A DNA stretch of 64,000 nucleotides from contig NZ_KB912877.1 of assembly GCF_000383855.1 (NCBI RefSeq), positions 964,616 to 1,028,615 of the forward strand, given 5' to 3'. This DNA comes from Methylobacter marinus A45. GTDB lineage: Bacteria > Pseudomonadota > Gammaproteobacteria > Methylococcales > Methylomonadaceae. The translations under genes and the position numbers were made by a program. The notes under the pieces are model-generated. The model saw only the letters and a program-made list of their open reading frames with translations. It had not been told where the DNA came from and did not search any database. Positions 56,403 through 64,000 of the stretch are shown piece by piece; positions within the stretch are counted from its first letter, which is position 1, and each line of letters begins with the position of its first letter.

Positions 56403-59400
56403 ATGATTAGAACGGGCTGGAAAATGATTAAAAATCCCCGATTAGGTAATAAAGAACAAATGCTGTATAACGCTGAATTATCGCAGGACAGCTGCGGCGT
56501 GGGTTTTATTACTCACAAAAAGAGTATACAAACTCATGATCTGTTGGTTAAATCCCACGAAGCGCTCTGCACCATTCCCCACCGTGGCGGCATGAGTGCC
56601 GAAGGAATTGGCGACGGCGCTGGCGTTAACATTGATTTATCCCTAAAGTTCTTTCGCAAGATCACCGGTATCGACAGCCTGGAACTGGGTCAATTCGGCG
56701 TGGCGAACTTCTTTTTCCCTGAAGATCACGACCATTACGATTCCACCGCGAAAGAACTGGTCGAGCGCCATTTTAAAGAGGCCGGCCTGCCGGTTATTCA
56801 ATGGCGCAACATACCGGTCGACAAATCCGTACTCAATCCTGCGGCTGTCAAGGCGCAGCTGCCTATCAAGCAGGTCATATTCGGGCGCCCGGACAACTTG
56901 AAGACCGCGACGCACGAACAGTTTGAAAAGCATATTCAGGCTACCTTGCTGACTATTGAAGTTGAAGGCTTTTCGCGCCCCGAACTGAACGGCTTCTATC
57001 CGTTGTCGATGAGTTCGCGCACGCAGGTTTACAAAGGCCGGCTCAACTCCTTTGAAGTCATTCCATACTTCATGGACCTGTACGACAAAGACCACGAGAT
57101 CAACACGCTGTTTTTCCATACCCGGTTTTCAACCAACACGGCCCCGGCCACGATGATGGCGCAGCCGTTCCGTTACATGGCGCACAACGGCGAATTGAAC
57201 ACCGATAAGAAAAACCGCTTGAGCGAAAACGCCATCGCGCGCCAGCACAACAAGCACATCGTCTTTCCGTGCGGACAATCGGACTCCGGCCGCCTCGACC
57301 AAACCCTGACCCGCCGCATCAACGAAGACAATCTCGATATCGTCACGGCCGTGCTGGCGATGATGCCGCCGGCCTGGGAAAACGACACGACATTGTCGCC
57401 GCAAGTGCGCGCCATGCTGGAATATTTCAGCCTGTACGAAGAAAAGAACGACGGACCGGCCGCGTTGATTTTCAATGACGGCATACGCGTCGGCGCGCGC
57501 CTGGACCGCCTTGGCCTGCGTCCGCTGCGCTCAGTGGAAACCGAAGATTACCTGGCCGTCATGTCCGAAGCCGGTCAAATCGATTTCCCCGCTCAGGATG
57601 TCCTGAAGCGCGGCCGCATCGAAGCCGGCGGCATGCTTTATTTCGATCACGAAACCGGTGAAGCCTATAACAGCCTCCAAGTCATGGAGCGACTGGCGCA
57701 GGAACAAGACTATCAGGCGTTACTGGCGAAAAGCTGCATCCATATGTCGGCACTGCCGGAAGTCGGCCTGTCCGAGATCGACAACAAACACGTATTCACG
57801 ATAGACCAGCGCCATACCGCATACTCACTCAACCAGGAAAGCTTCAGATTCCTGCTCGATCCCATGCTGGCAACCGGCATGGAAAAAGTCTCGGCCATGG
57901 GCTACGGCATCGCGCCTAATGCGTTGTCCGGCACCGAAGGCGGCATGTCGCGCTATTTCAGCCAGCGTTTTGCCCAGGTGACCAATCCGCCGCTCGACTC
58001 GCTTCGGGAAAGCGACGGCATGACCTTGCGCGTCGCCCTGGGCGCCAAGCCGACCTTTTCCGACGAATACAGCAAACAACTGGTCATCGACTCGCCGATT
58101 CTGCAGCGCACCCAACTGGAGCAGATCCGCAAACAATCGGCCGTCAGCGTTGTTACGCTGGATATGCTGTATTCGCCCGATTTTAACGATCCGAAACGCA
58201 ACGAAGACGCGCTGGAGGCCGCATTGCTGGACGTCTGCGAGCAGGTTGAGAAAGCCGCCCGCAAAAACACCGGCATCATCATCCTGAGCGACATCAATAT
58301 CAGCGAGGAAAAAGCCGCCATTCCGGCACTGCTGATGATCGCGGCCGCCAACCAGCATCTGGTTAAACAAGGTCTGCGCTTCAATTCCTCCTTAATTGCG
58401 GAAACCGGACAAGCGGCCAGCCCGCATGATATCGCCACGATTTTAGGCTTCGGCGCATCAGCGATCTGCCCTGTCAGCGTACACAACCGCGTTATCAGCC
58501 ATTATCCGGTTAGCGAACAGCCGAAAATATTACAGAACTTCCAGAAAGCGGCTGAAAAATCGCTCATGAAAACCATGGGCAAATTCGGCCTGTGTACCGT
58601 GGAAAGCTATATCGGCGGGGAGTTCTTCGAGTCCAATTATCTCGATACCGACGAGCCGAAGTTAAGCCCTTATTTCCCTAACATCCATGCCTCGGTCGGC
58701 GGCGCGCGTTATGCCGACATCGCCGCCAGCGCAACGGAATGGCATCAAAAAGCCCTGGCCGTGCGCGAGGAAAAAGACATTCCGTTCCTGGGCCTGTTCA
58801 AGGAACGTCAGGAGGGTGCAGGCCACACTTTCGGCAATACCGCGGTCCGGGAATATATCAATATGACCGATGAGGAGATTCTGTATCTTCCTCAGGATAA
58901 ATCACCCGTGGCCAGCGATACGGCCTACGTCGATTTCGGCTATGAAAAACGCACGCCGGAACAAATCGATGCCTTCGGCATTACCCCGGCCTATCGCAGT
59001 TTTACCAAAAACCTGTACCTGGAACGCGACTCCAGACCGGCGGCCTTGCGCGACATCATGGATTTTCCGGCCGATATCAGCAGCGCCGAAACGGTTGCCG
59101 ACTTCGACCGCATCCTTGGCAAACAGAATCTGTACGGCAATAACAACTATCTGATCCGAGGCCTGAAGACCACGCAAACCGGCGCTGCGACGTTCAGCAT
59201 CGGCTTTACCGAAAACTCATCCGAAGCGCGCCTGGATCAACTGGCACAGCATCTAAAAAAACGCTTCGCCGATACCGAGTTCAGCTTGGCTGTAGCTGGC
59301 GATGCATTAACCGTCAATGTCGCCGATGCCGGCAGCCTTTTGGCCGGCTATTTATCATCCATCCAGCCTGCGCGCGACCCGCTTGCCTTGGCCGACGTAC

Positions 59401-61907
59401 AGCCGGCCCATGAAATCACCACGGTACTGGCTTCCGGCGCGATGAGCCATGGCGCGCTGCTGGCGGAAGCGCACGAAGCGGTCGCCCAGGGCACGAATAT
59501 CGTCGGTGCGCTCAGCAACTCCGGCGAAGGCGGCGAGCACTCCAGCCGTTTCAACACGCTGCGTTCAAGCAAAATCAAGCAATTCGCGTCTGGACGTTTC
59601 GGTGTCTGGGCCGGCTATCTGGCCGACCTGAATATCCAGGAAATCGAAATCAAGATCGCCCAGGGCGCAAAACCCGGCGAAGGCGGCCAATTACCGGCGC
59701 CCAAAGTCTCGGTCGAAATTGCCGCCTTGCGGGGCGGCACGCCCAAGGTGGAGCTGGTCAGTCCGCCGCCGCATCATGATACCTACTCGATCGAGGATTT
59801 GGGGCAGTTGATCCACGATGCCAAAGCCGCGCGCGTAAAAGTCGGCGTCAAACTGGTGTCATCGGAAGGTATCGGCACGATTGCCGTCGGCGTCGCCAAA
59901 GCCGGGGCCGACGTGATCAACGTGGCCGGCAATACCGGCGGTACTGGAGCCGCGGCCGTGACCAGCCTGAAAAACACCGGCCGCTCACCTGAAATCGGTA
60001 TTGCCGAGGTGCATCAGGCATTGGCCACCAACGGCCTGCGCGACAAAGTCGTGTTGCGTTGCAGTGCCGCACATCAGAGCGGGCTCGATGTCGTTAAGTC
60101 GGCTATTTTGGGTGCCGACTCATTTGAATTCGGCACCACCGCTTTAATGATGCTGCGCTGCGTCATGGCCAAAAACTGCAACATCAAATGCCCGGCCGGT
60201 CTGACCACCGCGCATGAAGAGTTTAAAGGCGATGCGCGCGTACTGGCGCAATATTTCATGAATCTGGCTCACGAAGTCAGGGAAATACTGGCGGTATTAG
60301 GCTACCGCAGCCTGCGCGAGATACGCGGCAAAACCGAATTGTTGCATTTGATCAATCACGAATCCATGATCGGCCAATTGGATTTGACGCGCCTGCTTGC
60401 TCAGGTGAGCGAAGTGAAAGTTGAAAAACCGATCTACCTGGAAGCCGACTTCAGCATTGACGATGCCATTATCAAACGGTTTAAAGCCGATATTATTGAC
60501 GGCAACAAACAACAGCTCATTATCGAAGGCGACGATTTCAAGCTGAACAACCGTAACAAAACCGTTGGCGGTCAGACGGCGATCGATATCGAGCGCATGT
60601 TGGCCTATGAGCTCAGCGATGAGCAGGCGGCCGCCTCCAGAATCATTTATACCAACCAGCACGGCCGTCGCTATCTGGCACCGGACAGCGTGATTATCCG
60701 CACGCACGGCTCGGCCGGACAGAGCTATGCCGCGTTCATGAATGACGGTATGCGCATGGAACATACCGGCACCTGTAATGACGGCGTCGGCAAATCGGCC
60801 TGCGGCGGTACGCTGATCGTCGAGTCGCCAGGCGGCGGCACCAAAACACCGGGCAACAACGTGCTGATCGGCAACTTTGCCCTATTCGGAGCCAGCGGCG
60901 GTAAAGCCTTCATCAACGGCGAGGCCGGCGACCGTTTCGCGGTCAGGAACTCTGGCGCCATGGCGGTTGTTGAAGGCGTCGGCGATTTTGCCTGCGAATA
61001 CATGACCAACGGCGCCGTATTGAATTTAGGCCGGTTCGGCAAGGGCTTCTGCAATGGCATGTCCGGCGGCAATGCTTATCAATACGACCCGGAAGACCGG
61101 CTGGAAAACCTGTATGACAAGTCGTCCGTGGAACTGCATCGCCTGACTGAAGACACCGATACGGCCTGCGCCCACGAACAATTCATTCTGTATATGCTCG
61201 AGCAGCATGCCGACTATGCCAACTCAAGCAAAGCCAGACGATTGCTCGATAACTGGGCTACCGAGCGCGTTCATTTCAAATTTGCGCTGCCGTTATGGCT
61301 TTACAAGACACAGACGGCCAAGTACTTGCAGCAAGCACTGGATCGCAAGGAAATGATCGAGGAATTGTCGCTGGAACTGGCTGCCGCGCAAATTGAACAG
61401 GTCAGGGAGGCCTACCAGACAACGCAACCGTTGTTCGGGGGCGCGATTCCGGATTACGGCACGACCGATACGGTCCTGATGTTCAGACTGGTCAACAGCT
61501 TTGCAGTATTCGAGAAAGCCCGGTCTTGTGCTCGCGACATGCTGAAGCACTTGCCTGAAGCGTTGCAAACTCAAAGCCAGATCGAGCAGGCGGCGCGGAA
61601 ATTAATCATGGAGCGCCCGCGCAAATTGCAGGAAGCCCTGGTTAAAAACACGCGCGAAGCTTACAGCAATTACAGCGATGATCAGCTTGCCTGTCTGCTC
61701 GCGGTTAAACGCCTCAACGACTACAAAAAAGCACTGATCAAGCGCGACGTGCAAAGCATTTACTCGATAGGCTCCACCGCCTGGATCATTGAGCAGGAAA
61801 ATATTAATAGAGAAGCCCTGGCCGGCATTCCTTGTATCGAGGAATATCTGGCCGGGCTCGTCGGATTGGGCATTGTCCAGGACATGATGAGCGAGCAGGC
61901 GGCTTAA
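56403..61907 (+). CDS. gltB: Glutamate synthase large subunit, long form
   Basis: Converts glutamine and 2-oxoglutarate into two glutamates (1834 aa, about 300 more than E. coli GltB). The Ntn glutaminase nucleophile is Cys31 (DSCGVGF), exposed after propeptide removal. Then come the central and FMN-barrel domains (FGVWAGYLADLNIQEIEI, PPPHHDTYSIEDL, NVAGNTGGTGAAAVTSLKN), an iron-sulphur cysteine set CVMAKNCNIKC, and the beta-helix (THGSAGQSYAAFMNDG). A C-terminal extension of some 250 residues (from about 1585) is unlike the classical subunit. No gltD is in the window; a CysJ-like gene follows. Confidence 0.92.
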   Translation: MIRTGWKMIKNPRLGNKEQMLYNAELSQDSCGVGFITHKKSIQTHDLLVKSHEALCTIPHRGGMSAEGIGDGAGVNIDLSLKFFRKITGIDSLELGQFGVANFFFPEDHDHYDSTAKELVERHFKEAGLPVIQWRNIPVDKSVLNPAAVKAQLPIKQVIFGRPDNLKTATHEQFEKHIQATLLTIEVEGFSRPELNGFYPLSMSSRTQVYKGRLNSFEVIPYFMDLYDKDHEINTLFFHTRFSTNTAPATMMAQPFRYMAHNGELNTDKKNRLSENAIARQHNKHIVFPCGQSDSGRLDQTLTRRINEDNLDIVTAVLAMMPPAWENDTTLSPQVRAMLEYFSLYEEKNDGPAALIFNDGIRVGARLDRLGLRPLRSVETEDYLAVMSEAGQIDFPAQDVLKRGRIEAGGMLYFDHETGEAYNSLQVMERLAQEQDYQALLAKSCIHMSALPEVGLSEIDNKHVFTIDQRHTAYSLNQESFRFLLDPMLATGMEKVSAMGYGIAPNALSGTEGGMSRYFSQRFAQVTNPPLDSLRESDGMTLRVALGAKPTFSDEYSKQLVIDSPILQRTQLEQIRKQSAVSVVTLDMLYSPDFNDPKRNEDALEAALLDVCEQVEKAARKNTGIIILSDINISEEKAAIPALLMIAAANQHLVKQGLRFNSSLIAETGQAASPHDIATILGFGASAICPVSVHNRVISHYPVSEQPKILQNFQKAAEKSLMKTMGKFGLCTVESYIGGEFFESNYLDTDEPKLSPYFPNIHASVGGARYADIAASATEWHQKALAVREEKDIPFLGLFKERQEGAGHTFGNTAVREYINMTDEEILYLPQDKSPVASDTAYVDFGYEKRTPEQIDAFGITPAYRSFTKNLYLERDSRPAALRDIMDFPADISSAETVADFDRILGKQNLYGNNNYLIRGLKTTQTGAATFSIGFTENSSEARLDQLAQHLKKRFADTEFSLAVAGDALTVNVADAGSLLAGYLSSIQPARDPLALADVQPAHEITTVLASGAMSHGALLAEAHEAVAQGTNIVGALSNSGEGGEHSSRFNTLRSSKIKQFASGRFGVWAGYLADLNIQEIEIKIAQGAKPGEGGQLPAPKVSVEIAALRGGTPKVELVSPPPHHDTYSIEDLGQLIHDAKAARVKVGVKLVSSEGIGTIAVGVAKAGADVINVAGNTGGTGAAAVTSLKNTGRSPEIGIAEVHQALATNGLRDKVVLRCSAAHQSGLDVVKSAILGADSFEFGTTALMMLRCVMAKNCNIKCPAGLTTAHEEFKGDARVLAQYFMNLAHEVREILAVLGYRSLREIRGKTELLHLINHESMIGQLDLTRLLAQVSEVKVEKPIYLEADFSIDDAIIKRFKADIIDGNKQQLIIEGDDFKLNNRNKTVGGQTAIDIERMLAYELSDEQAAASRIIYTNQHGRRYLAPDSVIIRTHGSAGQSYAAFMNDGMRMEHTGTCNDGVGKSACGGTLIVESPGGGTKTPGNNVLIGNFALFGASGGKAFINGEAGDRFAVRNSGAMAVVEGVGDFACEYMTNGAVLNLGRFGKGFCNGMSGGNAYQYDPEDRLENLYDKSSVELHRLTEDTDTACAHEQFILYMLEQHADYANSSKARRLLDNWATERVHFKFALPLWLYKTQTAKYLQQALDRKEMIEELSLELAAAQIEQVREAYQTTQPLFGGAIPDYGTTDTVLMFRLVNSFAVFEKARSCARDMLKHLPEALQTQSQIEQAARKLIMERPRKLQEALVKNTREAYSNYSDDQLACLLAVKRLNDYKKALIKRDVQSIYSIGSTAWIIEQENINREALAGIPCIEEYLAGLVGLGIVQDMMSEQAA

Positions 61908-61988
61908 CCTAACCTTTTTAACACATCAGCCTCCTCGGGTTAAATACCAGGAGGCGGATGCACAGACATTGATTTGTTAGTAACTCAA

Positions 61989-63734
61989 ATGAAAACACCT
62001 CATATCCCATTCGACGCTCCCTACAGCGAAAGTCAGCGCGCATGGCTAAACGGCTTCTTTGCCGGCATGCATACGCATATGATTCAAAGTGCCGGCTCTG
62101 TTAATCAAGTGGATGCCCGCGTCATCCACATTCTGTACGGCAGCCAAACCGGCAATGCCGAGTCCATCGCTCATGACGCCGCCAGCGTGGCGAAAACACA
62201 CGGCTTGAAACCGCTGGTAAAAAGCATGGATGAGGTCGAAATCGATCAACTTGCCGCCATGGAATACTTGCTGGTCATCACCAGTACATACGGCGAAGGG
62301 GAAATGCCCGATAATGCCCAAATGCTGTGGGAGGCCGTAGCATCCGACTCGGCGCCCGATCTCAAAAACATCAAATTCTCCGTACTGGCATTAGGCGACA
62401 CCAGCTATGACTTATTCTGCAAAGCGGGCATAGACTGGGACCAAAGACTGGCTGAACTGGGCGCCACGCGAATTTACGACCGTACTGACTGTGACGTCGA
62501 TTTTGAAGAACCGGCGGCGAGCTGGATCAGTGCCGTCATTCCGCACATGGCTGAAGGCGCGTCGACCACGGTCATTGTCGACATCGAGGCAGCCGCTCAG
62601 GCCGAAAAACCCCAATACAACCGCAAGAACCCGTTCCCGGCCAAAATGGTCGCGAACCGGCTTCTGACCGCCGAATCGTCGTCAAAGGAAACACGGCATT
62701 ATGAAATTGCCATTACCGGTTCCGGATTAAGCTATGAAGCCGGCGACGCCCTGTGCGTGATGCCGACCAACTGCCCCAAACTGGTCGCCGATATCCTTGA
62801 AGCCATCGGCTGCAAAGGCGATGAAGACGAACCGGTCAACGGCGAGTCGATCGCGTTACACGAAGCCTTGCGCACACAATTTGAAATCAAGCTGCCCAGC
62901 AAGGAATTGATCGAGGAAATCGCCAGCCGCTCAGGGGACCAGGAGCTCAACGGCATTCTGGAATCGGGCGACAAGGACAAACTGGCGGATTATTTATGGG
63001 GCCGCGACACGCTGGATTTGCTACGGCAATTCCCGCAAGTGGAATTCTCGGCCGCTGAATTCATCAGCCTGCTGAAACCCTTGCAGCATCGCGCCTACTC
63101 GATTTCCTCCAGCGGCAAAATGCATCCGGACACCGTTCATTTAACCGTGGCCAGCGTGCGTTATGAGAGCTATAACCGTCTGCACAAAGGCGTCTGCTCG
63201 ACTTTTCTGGCCGACCTGGTCGACGACGAAACCGATGTACGCGTCTTCTTCACGCCCAACAAGGTCTTCAGAGTTCCCGACGACAACAGCCTGCCGATGA
63301 TCATGGTCGGCCCCGGCACCGGCATCGCGCCGTTTCGCGCCTTCCTGCAGGAACGCGAGTACCGGAATGCACCAGGTAAAAACTGGCTGTTCTTCGGCGA
63401 CCGCAACTCGGCGACTGATTTTATCTACCGCGAGGAACTGGAAGTCATGCGGCAAAAAGGCCTGCTGACCCGACTGGATCTGGCCTTCTCCAGAGATCAA
63501 GAGGAAAAGATTTATGTACAGGACCGCATGCGTGAAAACGGTGCCGAACTGTTCGCCTGGCTGGAACAGGGCGGTTATTTCTTCGTTTGCGGCGATGCCT
63601 ACCACATGGCCAAGGATGTCGACAAGGCTCTGCACGACGTGATTGCCGAACACGGCAACCTCTCGGAACAGCAAGCCATTGATTACGTCAATCAGCTGAA
63701 AAAAGACAAACGCTACGTCAGGGACGTTTATTAA
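61989..63734 (+). CDS. cysJ: CysJ-like diflavin reductase (sulfite reductase flavoprotein type)
   Basis: NADPH-diflavin reductase (581 aa from the ATG at 61989; the frame is open to a TTG at 61974). A flavodoxin domain has ILYGSQTGNAESIAHDA, TSTYGEGEMPDNA and ALGDTSYDLFC. The FAD domain has QHRAYSISSSGKMH and GVCSTFLADL, the NADP domain GPGTGIAPFRAFLQEREY, VCGDAYHMAKDVD, and the C-terminus ends YVRDVY as in CysJ. No cysI lies next to it; it follows gltB by about 80 bp, which includes a GCCTCC/GGAGGC stem near 61930-61955. Confidence 0.85.
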   Translation: MKTPHIPFDAPYSESQRAWLNGFFAGMHTHMIQSAGSVNQVDARVIHILYGSQTGNAESIAHDAASVAKTHGLKPLVKSMDEVEIDQLAAMEYLLVITSTYGEGEMPDNAQMLWEAVASDSAPDLKNIKFSVLALGDTSYDLFCKAGIDWDQRLAELGATRIYDRTDCDVDFEEPAASWISAVIPHMAEGASTTVIVDIEAAAQAEKPQYNRKNPFPAKMVANRLLTAESSSKETRHYEIAITGSGLSYEAGDALCVMPTNCPKLVADILEAIGCKGDEDEPVNGESIALHEALRTQFEIKLPSKELIEEIASRSGDQELNGILESGDKDKLADYLWGRDTLDLLRQFPQVEFSAAEFISLLKPLQHRAYSISSSGKMHPDTVHLTVASVRYESYNRLHKGVCSTFLADLVDDETDVRVFFTPNKVFRVPDDNSLPMIMVGPGTGIAPFRAFLQEREYRNAPGKNWLFFGDRNSATDFIYREELEVMRQKGLLTRLDLAFSRDQEEKIYVQDRMRENGAELFAWLEQGGYFFVCGDAYHMAKDVDKALHDVIAEHGNLSEQQAIDYVNQLKKDKRYVRDVY

Positions 63735-63795
63735 TCAATATTCCTTTCTGGTTTTAGATCTCGACCTTCAGGCCGAAAGGATGTTTCCTTATTAG

Positions 63796-63879
63796 AGCAA
63801 TCAGCCGTTACCTGAAAGCAACGGCTGTTGTAAAAATTGACTATTGTTATTGACAGGCCAGCCTGAAAAATACAGTAGG
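63796..63879 (+). repeat. 84-bp dispersed repeat, copy B
   Basis: Same element as 42006-42089 with six substitutions and no gaps, again downstream of a plus-strand gene (62 bp after cysJ). The stem AGCCGTT/AACGGCT and the TTGTTATTGACAGGCC block are conserved exactly. Confidence 0.75.
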
Positions 63880-63956
63880 GTACGAGACTGTGAAAGTATT
63901 CAAGACTCCTCAATGGTATAATATTATTTATTATTCCATTGATATAAAAAGAATAA

Positions 63957-64000
63957 ATGACTGCCAAGAACTATAAAGTGGGTCAAGATCGCTACCAGTC
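63957..64000 (+). CDS. Start of an unidentified gene (cut by window edge)
   Basis: ATG at 63957 opens a frame to the window end beginning MTAKNYKVGQDR, preceded by AAAAGAATAA, a weak ribosome-binding region. Only about 14 residues are available, too few to identify a family. Confidence 0.4.
   Translation, partial: MTAKNYKVGQDRYQ

Noticed and set aside
61989-63734. Straightforward assignment to assimilatory sulfite reductase
   Set aside because: The protein is CysJ-like, but no cysI is adjacent, so the partner was left open rather than asserted.
63731-63967. Minus-strand 78-codon frame at the right end
   Set aside because: It spans the 84-bp repeat and has no protein-like composition or ribosome-binding site.
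1-64000. CRISPR arrays, tRNA and rRNA genes
   Set aside because: No regularly spaced repeats, cloverleaf-like sequences or rRNA landmarks were recognised; a tRNA scan would be needed to exclude a missed tRNA.

Overview
The window reads as chromosomal DNA of a gammaproteobacterial methanotroph (Methylococcales, Methylobacter/Methylomonas-like). The case rests on two tandem methylene-tetrahydromethanopterin dehydrogenase genes (9.3-11.2 kb), which belong to the H4MPT formaldehyde-oxidation route of methylotrophs, together with typically gammaproteobacterial blocks: rpsB-tsf-pyrH-frr-uppS-cdsA-dxr-rseP, map-glnD, mutS, a GacA/UvrY-type regulator and a UbiF-like hydroxylase. The genus is inference; there is no rRNA gene, and I saw no tRNA gene or CRISPR array.

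Layout. 0-8.1 kb: lolA (cut by the window edge) and mrcB, a receiver-GGDEF-EAL protein, an MDR oxidoreductase, carboxynorspermidine decarboxylase (nspC) and 5-formyl-THF cyclo-ligase. 8.2-11.9 kb: NAD-type isocitrate dehydrogenase, divergent from the two mtdB-like genes with a strong terminator, then a GacA-like regulator. 12.4-15.5 kb: a PilZ protein, a secreted cupin and the threonine-catabolic pair kbl/tdh. 15.6-20.2 kb: an ABC export-type operon (small membrane protein, ATPase, FtsX-like permease, AttH/CrtC-like lipocalin protein). 20.3-22.7 kb: small hypothetical genes, including a DUF1264-like gene with an in-frame TAG. 22.9-36.1 kb: a conspicuously AT-rich surface-glycan island that starts with a sigma-54-type promoter and a type IV pilin, followed by a GT-C/TPR membrane protein, a DPM-like GT2, methyltransferases, a frameshifted GT4, an asparagine synthase-like gene split by an insertion sequence, a radical SAM protein, a UPF0104-type membrane protein and a hexapeptide acyltransferase. 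36.4-37.2 kb: a wrecked second transposase that ends in a dispersed inverted-repeat element. 37.3-42 kb: an unrecognised 502-residue protein, pncC and mutS. 42.3-50.6 kb: dsbC and the translation/envelope/isoprenoid operon on the minus strand. 50.8-54.7 kb: map-glnD and a second PilZ-like protein. 54.9-64 kb: ubiF-like, an unusually long glutamate synthase large subunit, a CysJ-like diflavin reductase and the first codons of another gene.

How the parts work together. The mtd pair oxidises methylene-H4MPT in C1 metabolism. glnD and gltB both concern nitrogen assimilation. The rpsB cluster couples translation, UMP supply, ribosome recycling, undecaprenyl-PP, CDP-diacylglycerol and isoprenoid synthesis with the RseP stress protease. 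In the island, the pilin, GT-C/TPR protein and DPM-like GT2 can be read as a substrate with a lipid-linked-sugar O-glycosylation machine. This is the most attractive candidate for an undescribed system in the window, but it is inference from gene order and family. At least four genes here are broken or need recoding (DUF1264-like, GT4, asnB-like, IS transposase).
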